Shown here in pieces: positions 1 to 12,429 of a stretch of 64,000 nucleotides of DNA. The notes under the pieces are model-generated. The model was not told where the DNA came from. It saw nothing but the letters and a program-made list of their open reading frames with translations, and searched no databases. The DNA is from Branchiostoma floridae (taxonomy: Eukaryota; Chordata; Leptocardii; Amphioxiformes; Branchiostomatidae). Where the stretch lies: the NCBI RefSeq assembly GCF_000003815.2, contig NC_049982.1, forward strand, positions 15,828,966-15,892,965, given 5' to 3'. The first letter of the stretch is position 1. Every line of letters starts with the position of its first letter. The position numbers were made by a program, and so were the translations under genes.

Positions 1-281
1 ATTAGAGATGCCCAGTCAGGTCTGCAACTACCACAGGGGATACAAATAAAAGAACGTACGACTCATGTCCATCAAGTAGATTAAAGTTTTAAAGACCAGT
101 TATTGACGAAAGTGGCTACAGTGTCAAGGAGAATATGATTAACTGCTTGTACTTCGAAACTAGTGGATTTACGACTTGTGTACATTACGTACTTGTTATT
201 TTCCAGAAGGATCAGAATCGCTTAGCAAAAGTGTATCAAACATGAGACACGCCCTGTGGATGTCACTTGTAAGGAACCGAC

Positions 282-403
282 CTCCGGACGACACTGTCAC
301 ACTTGGTCTGCATCTCGTAGATCTCACAGATGGCGTTCCGCAGGAACACTTCAAACGGCCGCAGCAGCTCCGGCTCGTCCTGGCGCAGGCGCTGCCACAG
401 CCC
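282..403 (-). CDS. Internal exon of EF-hand CRACR2A/RASEF-type gene
   Basis: The minus-strand frame encodes a helical segment with L-W-x-R-L-R-x-D-E-P-E-L-L-R-P-F-E, followed by an E-I-Y-E-M-Q stretch. From memory this resembles the linker just after the EF hands in CRACR2A, EFCAB4 and RASEF proteins, where a similar L-x-x-x-E-P-x-L-x-x-x-F/Y-E motif leads into the coiled coil. The acceptor is ctacag, with the exon starting at 403 in phase 0. The donor is uncertain: AG|GTCGGT, ending the exon at 282, is my choice, and AA|GTGACA at about 266 is an alternative. The upstream EF-hand exon ends in phase 1, so at least one small exon between the two is not identified. The rest of the gene lies left of position 1. 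Family assignment is inference from motif order. Confidence 0.6.
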
Positions 404-3400
404 CTGTAGGTCATTGTTACTGTTCGGGCAGAAATGGCGATTGTCAAAGATAAAGGACACACTTGGCACTTTTCTCCATAGAAAGAATATCATTGCTAAG
501 TGACAGCTTTATCATGCATTTATAACGAATATGCTTATATCAGGTCCAATCGCATATCGTACATTGTAATGCATACAAAAGCACTGCTGTTGCCAGTGTT
601 GGTCGTTGTGAAATACCCCACATATCTTGTACTGCGTTTGTTTTATCATAAAACCGTGAAGCAAGCTGGATATCAACTATAAAACTAAAACATATAGCGT
701 CACATAATTAAAATACATGTAAAAAACAGAGCGGCCACGATTGGACATTAATGAGTTTGCAATAAGGATGGATCAACTGAAGCGGGCGGTGGGATGATAT
801 AAACCTTCGCAAATATAACCGTAATGAAATAACTGTTTTCATTTGCATAGGGCAAACGGTTAACAGTAACTGACTGTCGACATTACAGACATGAACAACC
901 CATCGCTCATCAGGCAGTGATTGGAACACGTGTCAGATCTAGTGATGAACGGCCTACACCCTAACTATCGACACCTGTGACCTTTGGACATGACCCGCAG
1001 TGTTCATGACAATGGAGCCGACAGGCGTCATTAGCCGTGATGATGATTGTGCGATGTACATGCATGCATGATGGGCGCTATTTCATCAAGGGAAAAGTGA
1101 CAGCTTTAACGGACATCGACCAAACCCCATGTGAACCCAACACAACCATAGAATACCTAGAAGAAGTTGAATTGAGTTTTAGCCGTAGAATTTAGTTTCC
1201 ATTTCATTGCCGTGTATGTGATGGAGACACGCATGGTCACCCAGCACAGCTGAGAAGATCGAATTCTGCTGACATGGTGATGAGTTGGCGGAAACGTTGC
1301 ATGTCCAGACAGTAATCTGTGAATCCCTGTTGTAAAAAGAGTTCGAAGGTGGGTATTACGTGCGATCTTCTGAGTCCGCACCCTAATAGTTTTTAAATCC
1401 AGCCATTACGCGGCTGCTACTGTCCGTCTGAAAGTCACGGCTGCAGCGGAAATGAAGCATGAAGTGTTGGCAATCAAAGCCCCACTCTGCTCCGTCCCGT
1501 GTGTGCTCTCAGCCGGCTAGCCAACTCCAGCCGATATTTGTCACGGTTTACGACCATAGAGCTGTAGATGTACGAACCAAGCCAAAAAGTAGGCTGTGTC
1601 TAAAGCGTTATGTTTGACAATGTGGTCTTACAATGGGGTCTTACAGTCGTGAAAAGAAATAAATATTTTTGCAATTGCTTAGGTTGAAGTTACTTGTCGT
1701 CTGACGTTGAGTGACAAGCACTCGTAAGCTTAAGATACAAACCGACATGTAAAAATCCCATCCAAATCGATACATGCATGACAAGCATACCTACTAAGTT
1801 ATGATAAACGTTAACTAGTACTTAATCACGAAATAGTTCTCATGGATCCTGCACATGAATAAACGAGGCTCAGACACTACACACGCTCACTGCATGTAGC
1901 ATTGGCGTATGTAAGAACTCTAAATCATCCAAGCCCAGAAAAAGTCTCATTCCTTTGCTCTAGAACCTCTGCCCTGAGCTAAAGCCTATCGGCCTGCCTC
2001 AGCGAAGCTGTGGAGAGCGTGAGGTCAACCGTGAAGTGGAAAGCCCGGATGAAGAGTGATGACGTGCGGCCGGGTGTCCTATCGACCCGTCTGGGCTGCA
2101 CCAAGATGATGGCTGGGCCCTGAGGAAGGACCACTTCTGATCAAAGACTAAAAATGGCAACTTTCCAGGGTTGGCGGTCACCCTCACAAGGTTAACTGAC
2201 TGATTGGCTGATGGAGTGAAGACGACATTCCTACAAGCGCCGTAATAACGTCTATCCCATGAGAAGACGATATGCAGTTTCCATTGTAAGGCCCATGTCA
2301 TACGCAATAATTTCATTACATGTAAAGACTGATGAACCAATTGCGTAGAGTTTACCTCATCACCTAGGGAAAGATCATAGAATTTTAGCAATGTCCAGTA
2401 ACTGTGGGGCCTTGAAATTCATGTATCATCAACAATTGGACGGTATAATGACTTTACATTTAAGATAACCATGTATATCTGATTGCTATGTTTTTGAATG
2501 ACAAAAATGCCAGGTACGAGATGGTCAGCTAGCTGTGTGCGGCAACCTCTGACAAAACAAAGAGATGAAGCTAATACAAAAAAAAAATATTTTACAACTG
2601 AACATAGATATTGGCAGTCAGAGACAATGTCAGAGATCAGCTGGGATAATTTTCTTTTTTCTTAGAAGGCAAGACGACAATGTTTACTTTGATGAAATGG
2701 TTTGATATCACCACAGGCTCTGCTATGTTTTCCATTCCAAAGCTGATTAGGAGTATTGGATTGAAGGCCCGCCTACGCCAGTGTATAGAATAGCGCATTC
2801 TAACTAATGGCCTTAGATGAAAGGTCTAACTCTGATTATCTTTCTTCTCTGTAACAGAGCTTATAAAAGTTGGTATCAGCAACGGGTCTATCTGGCCAAC
2901 AGACAGTTTTAAACATGAAATAAGAGGTTACACTGTCTGGTGGCTTCATATTCACAAGTCGCGAATGTTGCCATGTCTAAGAAGATGATATCTCATTTTA
3001 CAATCTAAGTCTGTCTGTCGGTCGGTCGAGTGAATTAGGACTAGAGAACGTACCCATTGTTCTTTGGCCAAATAAGACTGAAGTCTATGCATGTTTTGCC
3101 CAAAGTTTGGAGAACGGGAAAGATTGCTAGTCACTGTTTGACGTGTTACAGACGCGTCAGAAGTCCCGACTTTTAAATCCCTGCTGTCTGGGCATACGTT
3201 GAAAATGGTGACGTTAAAAAACATCTTACAAAATAGGAAACGAGTTCAGCTGCGACAAATGGAGACTAGCTTCATTTTCAGCTTTTTGTCAGAAGTACAA
3301 CTGTCGGCCATAATTTTGTATCATTTATGCTGTGTTAGTAGCAATATAAATACCCCCCCCCCCCGACACCGACAAATGTATTGATGGAAAGCGCAGAGGA

Positions 3401-6400
3401 TGACCTTTCTGCGAGGGTCCCGAACTCCCAAATCAAACAATTGACCCTGTGTGACGCCGGGCTCCCACAAAATTCATACATGTACGTGATGGAAATATAA
3501 ATGGCTGTGCCGCTTGAAAATCTGCGCCGTAATTCATCTTTTAGCAACATTGCTGTGTTCTACTTTGTGTTCAAAGTTTGCTGATGATTATTACAGATTA
3601 ATGTTTCTTGGTTCGATTTGTTGGAACCTATTGATTATTTATACAGTTGGCACGGATTCCGCGTAACTTCTGGGCGGACAAGGCTGTTCGTTATGGCAGC
3701 TGGGAGGCACAGATAACATGCACATTATGACTCCGGGCCCAGGTCCTGTCACGGAGAATAGATTGACTAATGCCATACATGTGACGATGACGTCATTGTG
3801 CCAGGGAGGCAAGCTGCTTGCGTTCAAAAGGGCTTTCTCTGTAGTGTCCCTGCTTAGGGAACTTCCTTAAACATCGAGGACTTTACACAGTCATGTACAA
3901 AATGAACTGTGTATTGACAGGCGTTAACTACCAGCAACTCTATGTCTCATTAGAATATGATTTACCACATTTATGATATTCATGTTGACTTTTGAAGTTA
4001 TTGATGCTGCGTGACATGTTTTGTACGTTGGTGAATGAATGAATGATTGGATTATTATTGTGTCTTGTGACGTTTAGGTCGCCCGGTCCGGACACCAAAC
4101 AACAGCAAGACTAGATAGAGTCAAATCGAATAAGTAACATAAGTAAGTAGCATTTGTATTAAACAATGTATTAAGGGGTTGAGCAAAGATACACTTCCTG
4201 TCTCTTCAAAATCACCCTATTGACCCCAGAGTAGTCTTTTGGACGTTAGCCATGTAGATATGTAAGATACCTGGATTACTAAATCATAATCAACATTAGG
4301 TGCATCAGTTAACCTTAGCTTGCTAACGGGGATTCCCAGTCTATGTGAAGGGACTGTACCCGGGTCCCTGCTGATCTCTGTAGGAAAGTCAGTAATCGTC
4401 AGGAACTTTTATCATACCAAGTTACTTTCAACGATTCATGAAGTGTTATTATAAATCCCATTATAGACACGTTACCATACATTGACCCCAGAAAGCATCA
4501 TTACCTGAGAAGAAAGCGACCACGGGGCGCAGGGAGCCCGGGTGGGGCGCGCCTGTACGGGAGAGATAACGGGGGAACGGCGGCTCTTCTTGTGCATGAA
4601 ATGAAGTCTGTGACGCCCCACTGCTTCTGTCATAGCTCAGAAATCCACTAAACGATGTGTTTCGAAAGAAACCCTATTATCGTCTTCGGTACATCTTTTT
4701 ATCTAAGATTATTATCTACATAAAACTACTGGAAATAAATGCCCTAGAGATAAATACATTGCCACACTAAGTCGTGATTTAGACGAAAGCATCTACAGAA
4801 CATGAAATACATCACAATAAGATATGACGAGAGTGTGGCTTAGATGGATGTACAGAAATCGCGGGGTTTAAGATAAAGTTAAACAACGATCCGGTTTCAA
4901 AATGACTAATGTCTTGTTATGCTCAGGATATATTCGATTCTTATGCGTTATTGAACAAAGCATCTATCTTAATACAATCATCTCCCATATCATACATGCC
5001 CCAGTGAATATCGGTGCACTTCAACGGCCATGTACTTTCCTTATCAATGGCCATCTTTGAAGTGAACGATTGTTTCATCGAAAGGTTCAGTCCCATTCTT
5101 CTCACGCTCATTGCCGTGTGCACGATCGAGCCTTGAATGGAGTTCCATGAACTTTGTCACATTAATAGCAAAAGAACATCTCATGCTTCACCAAACGCGT
5201 CTTCCAGTGCCAATTTTCAATTATCTCGGTGTTGAGATGCGGAGATTTGATTCTCCTTTCGCTTCACATTTTCTTAATAACGATGAGTCCATTCATCGTG
5301 AAATCCGAGGAACGAAAGCTGTGAGAAATTACTTGTGGAAATGGAGTAATGCATTATAGCAAATAAACCCGAGACACGGAACGATTTTTGCCAATCTTGC
5401 CCATATTTGGAGAATCTCACCGGAACATAACTCTCTCTAGAAATCAGTAGAGATTTTGAGTCTCTTTAAAGAACGCTCTAGCATCTTCCGGGCAAAACAG
5501 TTGAGCATTTTACAAAAAGTTGTAGATGCGGCCTGCAAAATATGTGCATTTATCACAGTGAAAAGGAAAAGAAATAGATAAGGAACAATGTGATGCTGCC
5601 TGGGTATCATAACTATCAAGATAATGGAAATAAAAGGGTTTAAATCATTATAAAACTCTGTATCGAATTGTATCCGTTGGCCCGCTTCAGGTCGGGAAAA
5701 CGCCTACTTCAGCAATAGGGGCGTATTTATCTTTTAGCCGAACGAGATTCAGAGCTGGGTAGATAAGGGTAGTATGTAATGAAGGAAACTTCTCTGAGCA
5801 GTGAAAGAGATAGATGAAGTAGATCAGAAAGACAGATAACAGATACGGTAGCAAAAAGGGTTTGGTCTCTTATCATTTCTGCACGTCAGAATGCTTGCCA
5901 AGATAGCAGAAACCTGTATGACGTCTTTTGAAATTTACAAAATATATGCATGTGTAGTCAAAGAGTACTGACTGGGTTTTAAAACGGAAAGGAATTTATT
6001 TTGACAGCATAAATGTCTGCTCATCATCGACTGCAGCACTGTCGTGAAATATGGCATGAAATGATTTCATGTAACTTTGTTTAATACATACTCCCCACAT
6101 GTTGTTAGTAATATTGGACGATATATCATACATGTTAGGAATTCACACAAAACGTGATTTGTGTGATCCATCTTAATGATGACACCGCCATTAGTGCTTA
6201 ACTGTACTGTTAAAGATTAATTTCCAACGCCGATGGAACTCCAAAACTAACTTGAACACATCTATCATAATGCAATAAGGACGGCTATGTCGCTAGTATT
6301 ACCACCTTATGGGCTTTGTGGACCACTCGGAGGCTGACAAAGTTTGAGCACCGAGGTGAGACCCCAATCGTCTGAGGCAGTCAATGACAGTAATGTTCGG

Positions 6401-9400
6401 CGCTACTGTAACATCTGAATGTGGCCAAGGAGACCGTAACAAATTATTTTTGGCAACCTTAGCTATTCTATATCTAAGTCATATAGCAAATGGTTTGGAA
6501 GCAGCCGACAAAAGCCGCAAGAACTTACTTTCCCTTGATAGCAGCGTTAATGGCTTTGGCCCACACAGGCAAATGGACCTTGGCTTGTAGCCGATCTGCT
6601 GAATGCTAAAGATTTGAGAACGGTCACAGCATGTGTTGGATAAGATTCAGCTTTATCATTAAACTAAAATACATTCTCAACGCCACCAAGAACATAGCTA
6701 TAATGTTCCTCAAAGGCTATACTACATCACCATTTGAGCAGATACTCAACGAAAATGCAATGATAATAAATCACTTTGTCTTCTCGCGATCGGTACCAAA
6801 CGTTTACGGTCTGAGAAAATTTAACTTCTTGTAGGAAATATATGTTCACGGTGAACGAAGTATTTGTTATCTGCACCAAGACGAAATATTTGTTAGTCAC
6901 CAAGAATAATTTATCTGTAATGATAAGTTCACGTTACAGTCGTCACCGCGAAAACCGTGAACTTTGAAAAAAAAAATCAGGAATTACAGTATAGTTAAAG
7001 CAATTGTCGTGAGTTTTAGCCAGACTCTGCACGCATCTACGCTATACCGAAGAGCCCAATGCCACCGCTCACGTCTTATACCTGTCAAGTCTGGAGGATA
7101 AGGACACGTAATACTGATATATGGGGTACGTCTGCAGCTGAGAGACATTTTATGGTGACAGAGTTTCTTCTGTGGAGGAATAACGGTGGGAATCAGACCA
7201 TTATACAAGAGCTGATCACCAAGCCTCTGAAGATGGCCAGGTCATTTCATGCTTGCTGAAGATGTCTTCTACTGCGGATATATCAGCTTTTGGGGAGGCC
7301 TTGGAAAGCAATATCCCCGCAATCGATTCCTGCGGTCGTTCCTCTGATTGAACAGTCTCTGGGCGGGGGCAAATCATACGCAAACAAGTAGAGTTAGTGT
7401 TGCGAGAGCGCTCCTGGGTTATGGCAAGACGTTGCCAGTAGAATCTGTATGCTAAACACGTCAATAATCACCCATCTCTGCGTACCCAATTATCGCAGGG
7501 TAATGAAAGTGTCCCTGGGTTAAAGCGTTGAAATACACGATGTAAGAAGAGATGAGTGACCTACATATGTTCGACTGTTTGTTTTGCCCCATCAGTGTGG
7601 CCCCATTTGGAGCAGGTGTTGAGGAAGCGTAAACAGTCACGACGTGGTAGCGGCGCAACAGATTTTATAATTAGTTCTTTAGCTATAGTCAAGCTGTCGA
7701 TTAGAACACTAATTAAACCACACGGGACACACCATGGCATCCAAGGGGGATGTGAAAAATAAAACGAATGTATAAAGTATGGTTTCTAGAAAACAAAACA
7801 CAGAGATAAAGTATTGTGTCTGGAAAACAAGACGCGGGGATGCTATCACTTTACCCATAAAACCTGTCCAGAAGCGAAGTCTTATGTAACGAACATATTC
7901 TTCATTATGCTCCCAGCTTGTCTCTTCACCTGTCCTGTGGGTTGGTGCGTGGTTTGTCAGAGTTTGCTTACGAAAGGCTTCGTGTACCGTTCCTGGTAAG
8001 AACTTTCAATAATTAGATTTGAATTCTATAGTTTGAAATGCTTCAAAGGCATACTTGATTCTGTCACTAAAAAGAGCTATTCAGATGATCCCCATGGTTT
8101 TCCCACGAAAAGCCATCTATTACCACGTTGACCTGACCTGTGAGGTAACACTAGTGCCCTGTGAGCCCGTCACAATACATTATGCACCGCTGAGCCAACA
8201 GTAGCCTCCAGCGGTCCCCACGGACTCGCCTTCTCTTCAATTATGCCGGATTGCGAACCAAGATCGATTTTTTTATATTTCACCTTAGATGCTCATTTTC
8301 TTTAAAGGTTTTGCAATATAGAAATTTTATGAAACGATATAGTTCTGTCGTCATCTGGAGTGGCGAACTCATACCATGTACATCTGTTCGCGTGAGCTAT
8401 GGCTCTGATAATCTAGATGTGTTGGTAATGGTCCCAATGGGACAATAATAACAATAAGCTGCTCCTCAAAGGGGTAAAATGCCCCTATAGGACCCGTGAC
8501 GTAATGTATAGATCTGTAGGATATTTTCAACACAGACATGGCTGGACTATGCAGAGACTAATGGATGCCGCACTGACACACAAGGAAGACTACATTTATG
8601 ATGATTTCTCCTATCGTCCATCCTCTCACCTGTCATGGGAGATACGTAAAACGTGATGGTCAATCAGCCTCATGGATTATTATGGAATTGCCTTTCAAAT
8701 TTCAATAAGCGAGCCTGTCTGGCCGGCCAGTCAATATAGCCCTTCCGCATGTTGACCTTTGCAGTCATGTCTAAACACTGTCTCCTGGGTGGCAATTTGG
8801 AGCTGATAGAACTTGATTTGCAAAGAATTTGTTCAAAATCTCGGCACGTTTCATCCTTCTGATGCCGTATCACTGACGCCAGGATCCAGCGTGGCATAAT
8901 GAAGGAACCGGCTTTACTAATAAGCTTGAATCCCTTTGCTCACGTGGGTGACTGAAATACAGATTAGGATCGCAGAGACGCCTGTGCAATTTGAACCTTG
9001 GACTGTTCGTTACAGAATACCATTGGATGACGGTTGCCTTGTCGATATCGGTGTCACAGTCTTTGAAATAAATTCCTAGCTAACATTTTGACTGAACAGT
9101 GTTATTCCTTTACCTAATCTCCAAAGTTCCTGTTGGCAAAGTAACTGGACGTCGTCCTTACCGAGCGGTGTTTTATTCATCTCTGCATATTGAGAACCCG
9201 CATGTACAGAATAACCTTTCCTACAACACGTCTCTGTACATAGGGTCATAGGGTGCCATTATACTTTACTCCAGTCCACAATAATCATTGATACTGTACT
9301 GAACCTGACATGTACTGTAGCTACTCCAAACATGGCAGGAGTGCCCTGTTAATTGTCTCATTTTCTCCCGTGATGAAGCATGACACACATTTGAAAAGAG

Positions 9401-10190
9401 CAATTATCCTTTGCAAAGTTTTCACATGGATCACTGTTGTCATTTATGTGGCCTTGAGCGAGTTTCTACATTAGCGTATTGCACTGCGTTATTGGCCTTT
9501 CTGCATTAATGCTTGTCATGTCCTTTCTTTATTAGATATAAGTCCACTTTTTATTAATGTTGTTTCGTGTTTCTGGATCAGCCTATGGCGGCAATGGGTG
9601 TGCTTTGATTAAAACAGTATATCACTCATCTCTCTGTCTGGTACATGAAAATATTCCATTACCCCCAGACAAAGCCGCTATGACCTCTGCGGACATTATC
9701 AGCACAATACATGGCATAGCTAATTATAATATATCAAACAAACTGCTTCACTGACAGCCTCAGTGCCAGGTGGCATGGGTTACTATGCATCTTCAGTTTA
9801 AATGTTTTCTGTGGATTTGATGAAAAATATGCTATTTTAAACTGTTATTTACGTGCAATCATCTGGGATCTTTGCTGAATTGGATGACTTATCCTTAAAT
9901 GCAGTCGGAAGCTGAAATTAAGTATCCTTTAAACCTACATCCATCATGTACTTAAGGAAATGTACCAGTTGTATCCAGCGTTTCTTAGAAGTGCCTGAAC
10001 ATGACAGCTGGAAACCCAAACAAACTGCCAACGCCTATACATAAGCCATACAGATTTCATTTGCAGTGCAAACATCAGCGGTAGCTGGGGGCACACCCTC
10101 GAGAGGCGGCGGTAAAATGCGCGGCTTACAGGTCGTGTGCCGCATCCATACCGTGCAATCTATCTCATTAGAAATGTAGGAGTGACTCAC
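404..10190. other. Long intron of the EF-hand gene
   Basis: This stretch of about 9.8 kb lies between the two recognised exons of the minus-strand EF-hand gene. I see no other convincing gene. It holds a poly-C run at 3353-3364, a short GC-rich patch at about 4516-4600, and a copy of an AT-rich dispersed repeat at 6772-6991. One small linking exon must lie here if the phases are right, but I could not place it. Confidence 0.5.
6772..6991 (+). mobile_element. Dispersed MITE-like repeat, copy 1 (left-truncated)
   Basis: About 220 bp matches 36164-36364 in the same orientation: both begin with cactttgtcttctcg and end in caggaattacagta. The 36-kb copy has matching ends TACTGTAATTC and GAATTACAGTA, so the family looks like a small inverted-repeat transposon. 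This copy lacks the left terminus. Confidence 0.65.
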
Positions 10191-10619
10191 CCCTCCAGCA
10201 GTACGTTCCCCCCGACGCTTCTGAGGAAGGAGTCCCATTCAGCCTGCAGCGTGAGTATATCAGGAGATACGGGCGGCGTCTGCGACTCGTACATCTCGTC
10301 CAGCCCATCCTCCATGTTGCCTGTGCCCAGCATCATCTGACTGTGATCTATCATCAAAAAACGTTCGAACGCCGACACGAACTGGTCGCGGTGCAGCCTA
10401 CCCGACCGCTGGGTGTCCAGGAGGCTGAAGACGTACTCGACCTGCTCCGGAGTGAGGCACAGTTCACTGTATTCTGACAGAGCGATCTCCAGGTCTCTCA
10501 TAGTAATGAAACCCTTCTCGTCTACGTCACACAGCGAGAAGATATTCTGGGCCATCCTTTTAGCGCGTGACGTCAGCAGGCCGGGCGGAAGTGAAATGTC
10601 GTCCATCTTGGATTGTTTC
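10191..10619 (-). CDS. First coding exon, EF-hand protein (CRACR2A/RASEF/EFCAB4-type)
   Basis: The exon runs from an acceptor (ttgacacag, exon start 10619) to the donor GAGG|GTGAGT (exon end 10191). ATG at 10606 is in a good context (ccaagATGG) and gives 139 residues before the splice, ending in phase 1. Two EF-hand units are visible: loop 1 at residues 27-38 (D-V-D-E-K-G-F-I-T-M-R-D) and loop 2 at 64-75 (D-T-Q-R-S-G-R-L). Loop 1 ends in D rather than the usual E; loop 2 lacks an acidic residue at positions 3 and 12, so it probably binds calcium weakly. After the EF hands come W-D-S-F-L-R-S-V-G-G, resembling the W-x-x-F-x-x-x-x-G segment of RASEF and CRACR2A. Members of that family couple calcium to Rab-type membrane traffic or store-operated calcium entry. 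No GTPase domain is in the window, so whether this is a large Rab or a short EFCAB4 form is open. An acceptor upstream of the ATG implies a further 5' UTR exon. Confidence 0.75.
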
Positions 10620-12306
10620 CTGTGTCAAAAAATCGAAGCGTTATATTTGATATTCAACTCTATATTGTTATAAAAAGATTGTCGTAAAAATATATGAAAA
10701 TACTACACATTTAGATCACGTACCGCAAGAAAAAGAGGTTAACCTTATTCACGTTATAAGCCGCACAACACAACACAACTACAACGGAAAACAACGAAGC
10801 TTGAAGAGGTGAAGCACATTCATGGCAGTATGGAGAAGAGGATGTTGTGGACGGTTACTGCCATCAAAGAGATGTAATAACTAACCTGCCACATTGAATC
10901 CTGATCAGAGATAACCGATCACCTTACCAAACATTTTGGCGCACTCACGTGGAATAATTAGCATTGCAGCTATCGATCAAGATCGACTGTATAATAACGT
11001 GAGCGCGCCGTATCATTTTGCATACTGCGCGTGGTTAAGAACAGTGATATTCTTTACATGGCTATAACGATCTACCAATCAGAGCGTGTGTTACAAGAGT
11101 AACAACGTTTTCAGCACCTTGGACAGCACCATTGGTGAGGCAGAGTGGGGGGGGGGGGGCACAGAGAAGAGGAATCTGGGCTATTCTATACCCCTCCTTA
11201 TCATGTTTAGCAGTTCTACTGTGATAAAATGTATTTTGAAAGAAAACCAATCCTAGTAGGCAACATCCATCCAGTAACTGCTTCCATCTGTTTATCACCT
11301 ATTTAATCACCAAACTGCCGTACAACATAACTGTCATTTTCATTCCCGGGAAATAATTTCGTGAAGACATATGCAGCTTCAGGCCTCAGATTTCTCCGCA
11401 TATTATGATCAGTATATGTACGTAAATCATTGAGGATTTAGAACGCCCGACCCCTAGATGAAATGTGACACCTTGTTACCCCGGGGATGCATGTCTAACT
11501 CATCTGTCACAGGAATGGTGACAGACTTTGAACAAGGTAGCATTTTGGTTTGCAAAACGTCTCTAACTAGTTGCCTGTTTACAATTCCAAAGGAGCAAGG
11601 ATCGCTCAAGGCGGCCGGATGAAACGTCAACATACAAGATGAATAGCTCTGCAATGGCAACGAGATGATAAAGGATAAAAAATAAAGAGATTTTTAATCA
11701 CAGAGGCACGCAAAAAGGTATCACGGAAATCTGGTGAGCACTTCGAAGGGAAAAACAGCGATATACCCACGAATATACACAAGAAAGAGGGAAGCAGTAG
11801 GGAAGCACCAACTTTTTTTTCATACGAGGGCGTATATATACCTCTTGCCTACCAGGATGCCGCACAGGTCCGCCCTTAACTACAGAGGCTGTTATCAGAA
11901 AGCCGGTATCGAGTCCTAAGCGGCACTAAACATCGTGTTTGCAGACTTGCCATAAAAGAATCATCACCAGCCAGATGTCGTGTAAGGAGAAATTCATCAT
12001 CGGAGAATGAGAATTTCATAACCCATTAGAACGTTCACATTATAATGCCATCGCTGTTGATATTTGCTGAAGGTGTGGAAGCTGCTTTTGGATCGCGTTT
12101 AACCTTTGTGGTAGTGCAAACACTGCGGCGCCCGAGGCTCCCATGTGGTCTCTATGCCGATGTTTACTTCTACCTTCATCACCTTTGCATTTGGCCGTAT
12201 AATAGCGGGTCAATATGAATAAGTCCCCATTAAGCCGCTACGATGACTGACTTAAGGTATATCTAAATGTTTAATGAGAACTACTTCGGCTTGCTGTCAC
12301 AGCATA

Positions 12307-12429
12307 GTTTTCTCTCTGTGAATCAACACATGACAAACAAAGTGATATTTTTCCTAATAAAGCTTATATCGTTTTCTCTCTGTAAATCAACACGTGATAA
12401 ACAGAGTAATATTTTTCCTAACAAAGCTT
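12307..12429 (+). repeat. Two-copy tandem duplication, 64-bp period
   Basis: Two 59-bp copies (12307-12365 and 12371-12429) run from gttttctctctgt to aaagctt and differ at only a few positions. They are separated by 5 bp. No coding or regulatory role is evident. Confidence 0.85.

Noticed and set aside
1999-2391. Minus-strand frame of 130 codons
   Set aside because: Composition is unremarkable and no domain or exon boundary fits. It lies in the presumed EF-hand gene intron, but no phase-compatible splice sites were convincing.
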